Below are positions 1 through 8,217 of a DNA stretch of 64,000 nt, in pieces (the stretch's first letter is position 1; every line of letters starts with the position of its first letter). Source of the DNA: an uncultured Mycoplasmatota bacterium (GTDB taxonomy: Bacteria; Bacillota_I; Bacilli_A; RF39; UBA660). Where the stretch lies: positions 1 through 64,000 of the forward strand of contig USFG01000003.1 of NCBI GenBank assembly GCA_900553855.1, given 5' to 3'. The translations under genes were made by a program, and so were the position numbers. Below the pieces are notes generated by a model. It was not told the origin of the DNA, ran no database searches, and was given only the letters and a program-made list of their open reading frames with translations.

Positions 1-37
1 ATATTTCAACTAATGTAAAACCTTTTTTATTTTTCAT
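1..37 (-). CDS. type IV pilin-like protein, N-terminal fragment (cut by window edge)
   Basis: From an ATG at 35-37 reading leftwards the DNA encodes MKNKKGFTLVEI and then leaves the window. This is a class III prepilin leader: a short basic stretch, Gly, then Phe at mature +1 and Glu at +5, the pattern cut by PilD/ComC prepilin peptidases. A Shine-Dalgarno AAGGAG sits at 49-54 and a promoter lies upstream. Only 12 residues are visible, so major pilin, ComGC-like pseudopilin or other prepilin cannot be told apart. Two more prepilin-like proteins lie at 27.2-30.4 kb. Confidence 0.7.
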   Translation of the reverse strand, partial: MKNKKGFTLVEI

Positions 38-67
38 TATTACTCTCACTCCTTATCTTATAACAAA

Positions 68-95
68 ATTATATCATCTATTAATCTAATTTCAA
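68..95 (-). promoter_or_regulatory. sigma-A-type promoter for the pilin-like gene
   Basis: On the minus strand TTGAAA (90-95) and TATAAT (68-73) are separated by 16 bases, about 30 bases upstream of the pilin-like start codon. Confidence 0.5.
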
Positions 96-170
96 GTAAA
101 CTAATTCATTTTTAAATAAAATTGAAATACTAACCAACTAATGCTAATACAACAAAAAAACGATATAATT

Positions 171-1409
171 TTATTTTTTTATATCGTCTATTTTAATGCT
201 TCTAGTATGTTTTATTGCTTCCCATTTATTATATTTTTTTACAAATACAGAAATATTTATTGGTATCCAACTTAATACAAATATTGAAAACAATATAATA
301 CTTGCTGTCATTCCTTTTAAATCTTTTTTCTTATATAATAATGCAAATATCTCAATTGCAATTCCCATTGCAAGGACAACTGCAAAGAACACTATGTTAG
401 TTGCAAAGAAATATGAAAATATATCATGTAATTGGATACCAACTATTTTAAATATTACTAACATTACCAAATTGATAAATGAGATAACTTGCATTAGTGG
501 TCCTAAATATACTAATGACATATCTAAACATGCAAGATTTTTAGTTTTAAGATATTTTTTAAATAATTTAAAACTATAAATATTCATACATTGAATAATT
601 CCAGCACTCCATCTTTTTCTTTGTTTCCATGAAGCACCAAAATCAATTGGATATTCATCATATGTAATTGCATCTTCTACAAATGCGATTTTTTCACCTT
701 TTAAGGCACATTGGCCAGTAAATTCGACATCTTCGGTTAAGGTAAATGTTTCAAAACCATCTCTATCAATTATATCTTTGCTTATCATGAAACCAGTTCC
801 ATTAATAGAAGCTGATGCATCAAATGACATTCTTGATCTATTAAAGAAAATATTTTGGAATAAATAAAATATTGTGTAACTACCACTAATCCAGTTGTCT
901 TTTGGATTCTTAGAATCTCTATATCCTTCAGCAACTTTGTATCCTGAATTTAAACAGTCGTTCATATGCTTTAAAAAATCCTTATGAACTAAATTATCAG
1001 CATCAAATATAACATAGGCATCTATTTCTTTATTATCTTTTAATTTGTTAAATGCAAATTTTAAAACATCACCTTTTGTTTTTGTTTTAACATTACATTC
1101 TAGTACTGTTGCTCCACTATCTAAAGCAACTTTACTTGTATTATCAGTACAATTGTTAGGAACTATAAATATTCCATAACGATCTTTTGGATAATCTAAT
1201 TCCTTTAAACTTTCAACAAGATTACCAATTACTTGTGATTCATTTCTTGCAGCTACAATAATTGCAAAGAAATTCTTCTTTTTGCTTTTTTTAAATTTAA
1301 CTTTACTTTTCATAATAATTCCTAAGAAACCACTTACAGCAAAATAAGTTCCGTAAAGCAAAGTTATGTAAAATAATATGTAATATATTATTTTTACGAA
1401 TGTTATCAT
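171..1409 (-). CDS. membrane GT2 glycosyltransferase (EpsO/BcsA-like)
   Basis: Processive-type family 2 glycosyltransferase expected to build an extracellular or wall polysaccharide at the membrane. In the longer 416-residue reading, one N-terminal membrane segment (about 8-36) precedes the GT-A domain. That domain has the nucleotide-sugar loop AARNES (57-62), the metal-binding FDADN (139-143), TED (229-231, catalytic base region) and QRKRW (267-271), the QxxRW acceptor/product signature of processive enzymes. Three to four membrane segments follow. The reading can open at a GTG at 1421, but AAGGTG fits the ATG at 1409 better. The sugar and product are unknown. It is separated from the trmD cluster by about 125 bases and is probably transcribed alone. 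Confidence 0.85.
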   Translation of the reverse strand: MITFVKIIYYILFYITLLYGTYFAVSGFLGIIMKSKVKFKKSKKKNFFAIIVAARNESQVIGNLVESLKELDYPKDRYGIFIVPNNCTDNTSKVALDSGATVLECNVKTKTKGDVLKFAFNKLKDNKEIDAYVIFDADNLVHKDFLKHMNDCLNSGYKVAEGYRDSKNPKDNWISGSYTIFYLFQNIFFNRSRMSFDASASINGTGFMISKDIIDRDGFETFTLTEDVEFTGQCALKGEKIAFVEDAITYDEYPIDFGASWKQRKRWSAGIIQCMNIYSFKLFKKYLKTKNLACLDMSLVYLGPLMQVISFINLVMLVIFKIVGIQLHDIFSYFFATNIVFFAVVLAMGIAIEIFALLYKKKDLKGMTASIILFSIFVLSWIPINISVFVKKYNKWEAIKHTRSIKIDDIKK

Positions 1410-1548
1410 ACTTCTTCTCACACCTTATTCATTAATAATTTATACATTTAATTTAGTATATTTCTCACTATATTAACTTGTATCTCTTTTATTATATCAC
1501 GTATAATTGTTATTAAAAGCATTTTTTGTTAATTTATGTAAAGTTAAG

Positions 1549-1950
1549 CTATCTGCTTCTTCTTGAACGCATACTATTTTCCATAGACTGTTCTTTTAAT
1601 AAAACACGTTTTTTTATTTCTTGAACTAGTAATCTAATGTTTCGCATATAATAATTTAATTCAGTTTTTGTAAAATAATCTGCATATAAATTAAATATCA
1701 TATTACTTAAATTATTTAATTCTGAAAGCAATAAAGTACCATCATCAGCATCAGAATCATTATCTAAAAAGATAATTACTTTACTAGCCAACTTAGAAAA
1801 ATCAAAATTAATATTAGATTTAATAAATATTTTAATTATTCTTTCGTCTACAATAGATACTTCCACATTATTTAAAATTAATGGATAACTAAAGAAATCA
1901 AATGATTCTTTAAATTTATATTTTTTCTTATTTTTATATAATTTATACAT
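1549..1950 (-). CDS. uncharacterised 133-residue protein downstream of trmD
   Basis: I do not recognise this family. It begins two bases after the trmD stop, with a GGGGGA-type ribosome site overlapping the trmD end, so it is almost certainly cotranslated with trmD. No signal peptide or membrane segment is seen. The N-terminus is Lys/Tyr-rich and basic, the middle carries an acidic run (DNDSDADDG, about 63-71), and the C-terminus is a helical region ending in a basic SRRSR tail. The basic ends and position would suit a small ribosome- or RNA-associated protein, but that is inference from context only. Confidence 0.65.
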   Translation of the reverse strand: MYKLYKNKKKYKFKESFDFFSYPLILNNVEVSIVDERIIKIFIKSNINFDFSKLASKVIIFLDNDSDADDGTLLLSELNNLSNMIFNLYADYFTKTELNYYMRNIRLLVQEIKKRVLLKEQSMENSMRSRRSR

Positions 1951-1952
1951 AA

Positions 1953-2618
1953 TTAATCCCCCATTAAATCATTTCTTTTTTCCCTTGTTACTCTTATTTT
2001 CTCAATTTGACGATACTCATCAATTTTTTGATGATTACCAGAAAGTAAAATGCTTGGAACTTTCATTCCTCTATATTCTTCGGGTTTGGTATATGTTGGA
2101 TAATCTAGTAAATTATCATTAAAACTTTCACTTTCCAAACTTTCTTTATTAATAACTCCACTAATTAATCTCACAATAGAATCAGTTATCATCATGGCAG
2201 GTAATTCCCCACCTGTTAAGACAAAATCACCAATACTGATTACTTCATCGGCTAAGAGTTTTATTCTTTCATCAAAACCTTCATAATGACCACAAATTAT
2301 TATTAAATGCTTTTTAGTACTTAGTTCTTTAGCTTTTGCTTGTTTATAAGTTGTACCAGTTGGATCCATAATAATTATATAAGAATCTTCAGTTTTAATA
2401 GCATCTATTGCTTCATAAATAGGTTCACATCTTAAAACCATTCCTGCTCCTCCACCATATGGAGTATCATCAACCATTTTATTATTTAAAGGCGAGTAAT
2501 CACGAAAATTTATTATTTCTATTTCTACTTTTTTATCATTAATTGCTCTTTTAATAATAGATTCAGTTAGAAAACCATCAAACATATTGGGAAATAAACT
2601 TAATATACTGATTTTCAT
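1953..2618 (-). CDS. trmD: tRNA (guanine37-N1)-methyltransferase TrmD
   Basis: Makes m1G37 in tRNAs reading CNN codons, preventing +1 frameshifting. SPOUT-class hallmarks are present: N-terminal ISILSLFPNMFDGF, the RDYSPLNNKMVDDTPYGGG segment with the conserved Asp-Asp-x-Pro-Tyr-Gly-Gly-Gly, and knot loops with IICGHYEGFDERI and SIGDFVLTGGELPAM that bind AdoMet. At 221 residues it is slightly shorter than the usual 240-250, mainly at the C-terminus. It overlaps rimM by four bases (ATGA), the classical rimM-trmD pairing, although rpsP and rplS are absent here. Confidence 0.97.
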   Translation of the reverse strand: MKISILSLFPNMFDGFLTESIIKRAINDKKVEIEIINFRDYSPLNNKMVDDTPYGGGAGMVLRCEPIYEAIDAIKTEDSYIIIMDPTGTTYKQAKAKELSTKKHLIIICGHYEGFDERIKLLADEVISIGDFVLTGGELPAMMITDSIVRLISGVINKESLESESFNDNLLDYPTYTKPEEYRGMKVPSILLSGNHQKIDEYRQIEKIRVTREKRNDLMGD

Positions 2619-3100
2619 AACATTAACCCACTTACATCTTTAACATAAATTTTTTTATTTAATTTGTCTATTTTTTCATAAAAACCTTTAAGTGGAATAT
2701 AAAATTTATTATTTACTTTAATTAATGGATTAATTTTATTATCATCATAATTAGTTATTATACCTATTTCCTTATTATTAGATATTACTTTATAATTAAC
2801 TAATTCACTTATTAAATATTCTTCGTCTGATAAATTTAAATCTTCTTTAGCATAATATACTTCGTTGCCAATTAAATATTCTATATCATTGATATCTTTG
2901 ATATTATTAAGTTCTACTAAATAGTTATTTTTATGAAAACGAACACCTGTTATTTCATAGTTTTTATCTTTAATTATAATTTGGTTATGAACTTTAAATA
3001 CTCTATCTGGCATTTCGAACTTAGATACTATTTTAAGTTCTCCTTTAATTCCAAATGTATTAACTATTTTACCTATATAAATTTTTTCCAACTTAATCAC
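2615..3100 (-). CDS. rimM: 16S rRNA processing protein RimM
   Basis: Assembly factor that binds S19 and the 3' domain of 16S rRNA during 30S maturation. The N-terminal domain starts with IYIGKIVNTFGIKGELKI, the family signature (G-x-I-x-x-x-x-G-x-x-G-x-x-K/R), and the C-terminal PRC-barrel part ends with NPLIKVNNKFYIPL. The 161-residue length is typical. It is translationally coupled at both ends: its start overlaps the stop of the GDPD-like gene and its stop overlaps the trmD start. Confidence 0.94.
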   Translation of the reverse strand: MIKLEKIYIGKIVNTFGIKGELKIVSKFEMPDRVFKVHNQIIIKDKNYEITGVRFHKNNYLVELNNIKDINDIEYLIGNEVYYAKEDLNLSDEEYLISELVNYKVISNNKEIGIITNYDDNKINPLIKVNNKFYIPLKGFYEKIDKLNKKIYVKDVSGLML

Positions 3101-3768
3101 CTACTTGTTATTCCAATATAATTATCTATTATTAAAGAATCAAACATATTATTATAAGTTTTTAAACTGTTTTTATTATTAACGTAATAGCCAATAACGA
3201 TATTTTCTTCTCTTAATTTATTTAATTTTATTTTATCATAATATTCAATATTGTAACTTTTAAAGTCTGATTTAATAAAATAGAATCCTAGATTAAAGCC
3301 TTTATGTTTGGTTATAACTTCTCCTACGATATAATTTTCACGATGTTTATTTAACCACATTATTATTTTGATATCAGTTGATAATAGAGCAAATTTACCA
3401 GAATAATTATCCAATAAATTAAATAATTCTTCATTTTTAGTATGTATTTTTAAGCTTAAAATAATAGGAACGTCTTTAGTTAGTTCTAAGACTTCAGATA
3501 ATTTAGGAATATGATAAAAAGACAAATATGATATTTCATCATAAGTCATATCTTTAATATTATCTTTTTGATTTTGAATTCTGGTTAAACAATCATTTTC
3601 ACAAATAATTAATTCTTTATCTTTGGTTTCACATACGGTTAAATAGATGGCTTTATTTTTACGGATTGCTACTTTTATTGCCTCTAAAGTATTTTCATAA
3701 ACATTTTTATTATCATAAATTCCTTTATAAACAAAGTAACGGGATTTTAAAAACGATAGATCTTTCAT
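3097..3768 (-). CDS. glycerophosphodiester phosphodiesterase-like protein, probably inactive
   Basis: The 223 residues follow the GDPD TIM-barrel plan: a short N-strand, an ENTLEAIKVAI helix (compare ENTLxAF), a strand, then TKDKELIICEND (compare TKDGxxVxxHD) and CLTRI. The catalytic positions are altered: the N-terminal HRG is YKG, the metal-binding E-x-D is L-T-V, and the His of HD is Glu. ENT and the fold pattern survive. It probably keeps the fold without diesterase chemistry and may act as a binding or scaffold protein. Four-base overlaps tie it to rimM downstream and the SpoU methyltransferase upstream. Confidence 0.6.
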   Translation of the reverse strand: MKDLSFLKSRYFVYKGIYDNKNVYENTLEAIKVAIRKNKAIYLTVCETKDKELIICENDCLTRIQNQKDNIKDMTYDEISYLSFYHIPKLSEVLELTKDVPIILSLKIHTKNEELFNLLDNYSGKFALLSTDIKIIMWLNKHRENYIVGEVITKHKGFNLGFYFIKSDFKSYNIEYYDKIKLNKLREENIVIGYYVNNKNSLKTYNNMFDSLIIDNYIGITSR

Positions 3769-4487
3769 CTTTTACCACCAAGTTCATACATTAGGATGCT
3801 AGCAGATACCCCGGCATTTAAACTTTCACATAATGGATTCATAGGAAGTTTTAAATTTTGATCGGCAAGAGCTTTAACACTATCCTTTACTCCACTAGCT
3901 TCTGAGCCAATTATTATGGCATGCTTATTATTTTCTTTTTGAGGACTAACTCCAGTAACTACATCTGTTGAATATATTTTATAACCATTATTTTTTAATA
4001 TATAAATATATTTTTCAATATCATCTATTATTATGTTTATGTTAAATAGCATTCCTTCACTAGATCTTATAACTTTCCCGTTATATACATCAACACACTC
4101 TTTTGATAAAATAATTGTTTGATAATTAAATGCAACTGCTGAACGAATTATTGTACCTAGATTTCCAGGATCTTTTATGTTATCTAGTATAACTACATTG
4201 CCAATTATTTCGTTATTATTTTCAATTTTACAAACTGCTAATTCCTTAGGACTACTTGTTTGTTCTGATAATTTTTTCATAACTTTTTCGGATACGTAAG
4301 TAGCATCAAAACCATATGTATTTGGTGTTCCTTCAAGCAAAAACAATTCTATAACTAAGTTCTTTTTTAAGGCCTCTTCAACTAAATGTTTTCCTACGGC
4401 AAGAAACTTATTATTAATTTTACGATATTTTTTATCATGCAATTTAGCAATTCCTTTTACTCTTTCATTATTTACTGATTCAATCAT
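3765..4487 (-). CDS. SpoU/TrmH-family RNA 2'-O-methyltransferase
   Basis: AdoMet-dependent ribose methyltransferase of the SPOUT fold, acting on rRNA or tRNA. An N-terminal substrate-binding domain (1-95, with VGKHLVEEALKKN) is followed by the knot domain. Motif 1 is LDNIKDPGNLGTIIRSA, motif 2 is IIGSEASGV, and motif 3 is LPMNPLCESLNAGVSASI with the conserved Asn. The 240-residue size and domain order fit the RlmB/YsgA group. Which nucleotide it modifies cannot be read from sequence. It lies in the der-to-trmD run with four-base overlaps on both sides. Confidence 0.9.
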   Translation of the reverse strand: MIESVNNERVKGIAKLHDKKYRKINNKFLAVGKHLVEEALKKNLVIELFLLEGTPNTYGFDATYVSEKVMKKLSEQTSSPKELAVCKIENNNEIIGNVVILDNIKDPGNLGTIIRSAVAFNYQTIILSKECVDVYNGKVIRSSEGMLFNINIIIDDIEKYIYILKNNGYKIYSTDVVTGVSPQKENNKHAIIIGSEASGVKDSVKALADQNLKLPMNPLCESLNAGVSASILMYELGGKR

Positions 4488-5119
4488 TTATTATTTAACT
4501 CCTTTCTTGCTTGTTTGTAATAGGGATAATATTTAGCTACTTCATTCCAAAATTTGGGTGAATGATCCATATGTTTAAAGTGACATAGTTCATGAACAAT
4601 TACATAATCTATTAAATTAACATCTTTAGTAATTAGTTCTGTATTTAAAGTTACAGTCATGCTACTTTTATTACATACTCCCCATCTAGTTTTCATTTTA
4701 CGAACTCTTAAAGTAAACTTAGGCAAATCATTAAACATATTCATTATTCGTTCTAATCTAGTTCTAAATACATCATAACATAGACTGTATATGTAATTTA
4801 CAGCATCTTCTTCACTTTTAGCATAAATATAATTATTATCTATAAATGTTTTATCACTTTCTATTAGAGATAATTCATCACCTAAATACATTATTTTATT
4901 AGGTTTTAATTTATTTGCTTTAAGTTTATTATTAGCCTTAATTATAAAGGCTTTATTATCATTTATTATTTTTAATATTTCTTTATTAGTTGTATAAAAG
5001 TTAGCTGATACCTCTATTTTATTTTCTTCTTTTACTCTTAAGTATAAGTTTTTAATTCTTTTACGATTAACAATTATTTCGAATTCTTCATTATCAATTA
5101 TAATTTTATTATTCATCAT
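4484..5119 (-). CDS. YgjP-like zinc metalloprotease (M48/SprT-like, DUF45)
   Basis: Cytosolic putative metallopeptidase. The zinc motif is HELCHFKHMDHSPKFW (HExxH with a downstream HSxxFW), typical of the YgjP/DUF45 family, preceded by the family block TRWGVCNKSSMTVTLN. No signal peptide is present. The reading opens at a GTG inside der; the ATG at 5119 or the next codon is the more likely start, overlapping the der C-terminus by about ten bases and implying coupling. The substrate is unknown. Confidence 0.85.
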   Translation of the reverse strand: MMNNKIIIDNEEFEIIVNRKRIKNLYLRVKEENKIEVSANFYTTNKEILKIINDNKAFIIKANNKLKANKLKPNKIMYLGDELSLIESDKTFIDNNYIYAKSEEDAVNYIYSLCYDVFRTRLERIMNMFNDLPKFTLRVRKMKTRWGVCNKSSMTVTLNTELITKDVNLIDYVIVHELCHFKHMDHSPKFWNEVAKYYPYYKQARKELNNK

Positions 5120-6425
5120 CGCCACTACGATTAGTAAATTTAAAGATTATAGGGGTGCCAGTAAAATCAAAGTTTTCTCTAATTTGATTTTCTAAATATC
5201 TTTCATAACTAAAATGCACTAAATTTTTATTGTTAACGGAAAATTCAAATTTAGGTGGCTTTGTTCCTGTTTGATGAACAAAGTATATTTTTAAACGTTT
5301 TCCTTTATATGAAGGTGGTTCATGAATTAGAACTGATTCTCTTATTACATCATTTAAAACACTAGTTTTAACACTTCTAGTTAAGCCTTCATATGCTTTA
5401 ATCACTTCTGGCATTAATGTATGAATTCTTGATTTTGTTTTACTTGATAAAAATACAATAGGTGCATATGGAGCAAATTGAAAGTTATTTCTAATTAATT
5501 TTGTCCATGTTTTAATAGCTTCATCTTTATTATCTATTAAATCCCATTTATTTACGCATATTACAAGAGCTTTACCTGCATCAATAGCGTATGACGCTAT
5601 ATGTTTATCATGTTCAATTATTCCTTCTTCGGCATTTAGAACAAGAACACAGACATCTGATCTTTCAATTGCTTTAAGACTTCTAAGCAAACTATATTTT
5701 TCAATATTCTCATAAATCTTACCTTTTTTACGCATACCAGCTGTATCAATTACGATATAATCATTTTTTTCATATGTAAAACGAGAATCAATAGCATCGC
5801 GAGTAGTTCCAGCAACGTTTGAGACTATTGAACGTTCTTCATTTAATAAAGCATTTACTAAACTACTCTTTCCAACATTAGGTCTTCCAATAAGAGAAAA
5901 TTTTAAAGTTGCATCATCTTCTTCGGTTGTATAGGGATTAAAATCCTTAGTAATCGCATTTAATAACTCTTTAATTCCTTTATTATGTTCAGCAGATACG
6001 GGATAATATGCATCAAAGCCAAGCTCATAATAGTTGTAAATATTGTTATTCATATGTTTTTCATCTAATTTATTTACAGCAACTATTACTTCTTTATTAC
6101 TCTTTTTAAGAAGACTAGATATTAATAAATCATTACTTGTTAAATCTTCTTTACCATCTATAACAAATACGATTAAATCTGATTCATCAATAGCCAATTC
6201 TGCTTGCATTTTAATATTTTCATTAAATGTTGCTTTTTCTAAATCAATTCCACCAGTATCTATTAAATTAAAACTTTTATCTTCATAGTTAACTATTCCA
6301 TAGATACGATCTCTTGTAACACCGGCTTGATCATCAATTATAGATTTTTTTTCATTTATTAATCTATTAAATAATGAACTCTTTCCAGTATTTGGTCTTC
6401 CAATTAAGGATACTGTTTTTCGCAT
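5109..6425 (-). CDS. der: ribosome-assembly GTPase Der (EngA)
   Basis: Double-GTPase needed for late 50S assembly. The first G domain starts at residue 4 with GRPNTGKSS (P-loop), DTGG (G3) and NKLD (G4). The second begins near 180 with GRPNVGKSS, DTAGM and NKWD. The C-terminal KH-like domain runs from about 350 to 438. The 438-residue length is normal. It heads an unbroken minus-strand run through trmD. A terminator for the upstream gene lies just before it, so it probably starts its own transcript. Confidence 0.97.
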   Translation of the reverse strand: MRKTVSLIGRPNTGKSSLFNRLINEKKSIIDDQAGVTRDRIYGIVNYEDKSFNLIDTGGIDLEKATFNENIKMQAELAIDESDLIVFVIDGKEDLTSNDLLISSLLKKSNKEVIVAVNKLDEKHMNNNIYNYYELGFDAYYPVSAEHNKGIKELLNAITKDFNPYTTEEDDATLKFSLIGRPNVGKSSLVNALLNEERSIVSNVAGTTRDAIDSRFTYEKNDYIVIDTAGMRKKGKIYENIEKYSLLRSLKAIERSDVCVLVLNAEEGIIEHDKHIASYAIDAGKALVICVNKWDLIDNKDEAIKTWTKLIRNNFQFAPYAPIVFLSSKTKSRIHTLMPEVIKAYEGLTRSVKTSVLNDVIRESVLIHEPPSYKGKRLKIYFVHQTGTKPPKFEFSVNNKNLVHFSYERYLENQIRENFDFTGTPIIFKFTNRSGDDE

Positions 6426-6478
6426 AATTAATCACTTCTTTTTCTAATCCATATATTATCATAAATTAGGCAAAATAA

Positions 6479-6503
6479 AAAGTAAGTTTTGTTTGCTTAC
6501 TTT
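6479..6503 (-). terminator. intrinsic terminator after the DUF6273-like gene
   Basis: Eight-base stem AAAGTAAG/CTTACTTT with a nine-base loop, followed on the minus strand by a T-rich tract (TTTATTTT). The stem includes the stop codon of the gene ending at 6497. Confidence 0.7.
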
Positions 6504-7600
6504 GAATTTAATTGTTTAACTTTATTTAAATTATTATTAACGTGCAAAGATATAGACTTGCCTGCCTCTAATATTTTATTAATTTGTTCCTTTAATAGTT
6601 TATAATCCATAGAATCATATAATTTAGAATCAGTAATAACTTGGTTAATTCTATCTTTAACAATTAAGTTTAAAATTTCTTGACTAATTCCTTTGCAAGA
6701 ACCTAAACCTAAAATATTTAATGATTCTTCAATATTATTATCACTACCTTTTTGAATACAATTAACATTTTGAAATAAATCTTTAATCATATAGCTATTA
6801 AGATATTCATACATTTCAGTTTTACTAAAATCACCTTTATAATCAGTTTTTTCATCAAGAAATCTAATACCAGAAACTAATCCATATTTGGAAATTAAAA
6901 GTCCTTTTCTATCATCTATTAGCCATTTAACTGGTGATACTTCTACCCAAACATAATCACCATCTCTATATTCAACACCATTTGAAAGTTCGAATTTATT
7001 GCCATTAAAATCAGAGTTAGCTTTTATACGAATATATTTCTTTCCTTTATATTCATATTCTTCATAAGTTACAGGTTTAAATCCTGTTTCATATTCAATA
7101 AATTTTACAGAATCAAATGTGTAACTTCTTCCTGTCTTATTCATTCCTCTATTATATTCTGACTCTAGTATATTTTGCATTCTTGAATTAGCAGCATTTT
7201 GAGGATATTCTCCGAATTCAACCTCTTCTGTTCCATTGTATCCATTTACTCTGTTCGGGAAGGTTAAAGAAAGAATTGCAAAAGATTGCAAAACAGGTCG
7301 AATAGCACAACAACGTACACACCTATGGTAGCTGCCCAAAAGACCAAACTCATCAACCAAACGAACGTTATTATCACCATCATCAGATTTAGTACTAAAC
7401 CAACCAGTTCTACCAGTTAAGGAGCTATCTTCTTTTATATTATAAGCAGTATCTTCAAATAATTCACAACCTGTTAAAATACATAAATCTGTAATTGCAG
7501 CTTTCGTTCCATATTTTCTAATTACTTCTAGTTGAGATACAATTCTATTTTCCCAAATTTGTCCTTCACTAAGTAAGGTTAATTCAAAATCTTTATTCAT
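6497..7600 (-). CDS. lectin-like / DUF6273-like protein of unknown role
   Basis: No secure family. Two parts resemble the DUF6273/FGE-sulfatase-like (C-type-lectin-fold) proteins of gut Bacillota. Residues about 60-105 have TGWFSTKSDDGDNNVRLV followed by CAIRPVL, like the end of that fold (W..S..D.....RV......G.RPAL). A later stretch (about 215-275) has VSPVKWLIDDRKGLLISKY, like the beginning of that fold. The order is therefore the reverse of what I expect for one DUF6273 unit. No signal peptide or membrane segment is seen, so it may be cytoplasmic. It stands alone, with a consensus promoter, AGGAGG ribosome site and its own terminator. Confidence 0.5.
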   Translation of the reverse strand: MNKDFELTLLSEGQIWENRIVSQLEVIRKYGTKAAITDLCILTGCELFEDTAYNIKEDSSLTGRTGWFSTKSDDGDNNVRLVDEFGLLGSYHRCVRCCAIRPVLQSFAILSLTFPNRVNGYNGTEEVEFGEYPQNAANSRMQNILESEYNRGMNKTGRSYTFDSVKFIEYETGFKPVTYEEYEYKGKKYIRIKANSDFNGNKFELSNGVEYRDGDYVWVEVSPVKWLIDDRKGLLISKYGLVSGIRFLDEKTDYKGDFSKTEMYEYLNSYMIKDLFQNVNCIQKGSDNNIEESLNILGLGSCKGISQEILNLIVKDRINQVITDSKLYDSMDYKLLKEQINKILEAGKSISLHVNNNLNKVKQLNSK

Positions 7601-7623
7601 AGTATCCTCCTAAATTAAGTAGT

Positions 7624-7652
7624 ACTATAACATATCCAATATATAAAAGCAA
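7624..7652 (-). promoter_or_regulatory. promoter of the DUF6273-like gene
   Basis: Minus strand TTGCTT (7647-7652), 17-base spacer, TATAGT (7624-7629) preceded by a TGT extended -10. AGGAGG follows just before the ATG at 7600. Confidence 0.65.
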
Positions 7653-7918
7653 ATTTTTTAAATACGATTTTTTTTAAAATAATTATGTAAATTTAATTTT
7701 CAAAGTAAATGAACGTTATTTGAATAAGTTCAGTAAAATCTATAGTATAACTTTTAAAAATCTTGTTCAACCCCTCTTCAATAAATTGTTTTCTTAAATT
7801 AAGATAACTTGATAATTCGTTTATATTGTCGATAATTATTTCTTATTGCAACTTAATTTAAATTGATTCCAATAAGTTGTTTAATAATATATTTTTATGA
7901 AATTTCGTTTGTTTTACG

Positions 7919-7948
7919 TTGACCATATCATACTCTATTTGTTATAGA
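7919..7948 (+). promoter_or_regulatory. plus-strand promoter of small toxin-like ORF, locus 1
   Basis: TTGACC (7919-7924), 18-base spacer, TATAGA (7943-7948) with an upstream TGT (extended -10). It points towards the 25-codon hydrophobic ORF at 8018. Confidence 0.55.
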
Positions 7949-8017
7949 ATTAAGCAGGAACATTTAATTGTTAGGGTGATTACCTTTTTTCAAACTATTA
8001 TGAAAGAAGGCGATATT

Positions 8018-8095
8018 ATGAGCAAGAAAGATTGCTTAATTTTTATCTTACTTATAATTATAATATTGTTAATTGCAGTTATTTTGTCTAAATAG
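8018..8095 (+). CDS. 25-residue hydrophobic peptide, putative type I toxin (locus 1)
   Basis: The product is MSKKDCLIFILLIIIILL followed by IAVILSK: a short basic head, one membrane-spanning helix and a Lys end, the build of type I toxins (Fst, Ibs, TxpA, Ldr classes). AAGAAGG at 8004-8010 is seven bases before the ATG; an in-frame ATG at 8000 lacks a ribosome site. A plus-strand promoter lies upstream, and a predicted antisense RNA covers the 3' untranslated region. It is similar in size and layout, not in detailed sequence, to the peptide at 17366. Toxicity is inferred. Confidence 0.6.
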   Translation: MSKKDCLIFILLIIIILLIAVILSK

Positions 8096-8100
8096 CCATT

Positions 8101-8211
8101 AAAAACAAAAAAATCACCTCAACAGGGAGTTTTGGTGATTTCTACCTATATAAGGTAATCATCTAACTATCCAAATAGATGTTCCTTTTATTTTATGTAA
8201 GTATTCCTTAC
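8101..8211 (-). ncRNA. predicted cis-antisense RNA (antitoxin), locus 1
   Basis: A minus-strand promoter at 8218-8246 would start an RNA near 8211. It would stop at a hairpin with a T-tract at 8101-8110, just after the toxin stop codon, giving about 110 nt. It would be fully complementary to the 3' untranslated region of the toxin mRNA, as in BsrG/SR4 and TxpA/RatA. The first 40 bases (8181-8220) are nearly identical to those of locus 2 (17538-17579). Confidence 0.55.
8111..8141 (-). terminator. terminator of antisense RNA 1
   Basis: AAATCACC (8111-8118) pairs with GGTGATTT (8134-8141) around a 15-base loop. On the minus strand the stem is followed by a T-rich tract (complement of 8101-8110). 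There is no T-tract on the plus strand. Confidence 0.6.
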
Positions 8212-8217
8212 ATATTC

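Larger units (their letters stand above)
7957..8185. repeat. inverted-repeat arms around small ORF, locus 1 (fold-back mRNA)
   Basis: GGAACAT (7957-7963) and GGTGATTACC (7975-7984) near the expected 5' end are complementary to ATGTTCC (8179-8185) and GGTAATCATC (8154-8163; one G-U pair) beyond the ORF. A transcript of the locus could close head to tail, as hok-type toxin mRNAs do. The same arrangement recurs at 17.3-17.5 kb. Together with the small ORF and antisense RNA this explains most of the 690-base gap between the DUF6273-like gene and greA. Nothing else is seen from 7653 to 7918. Confidence 0.6.

Noticed and set aside
6497..7600. Complete diversity-generating retroelement
   Set aside because: No reverse transcriptase, accessory gene or second near-identical template repeat was found in the window; only a weak target-like fold remains.
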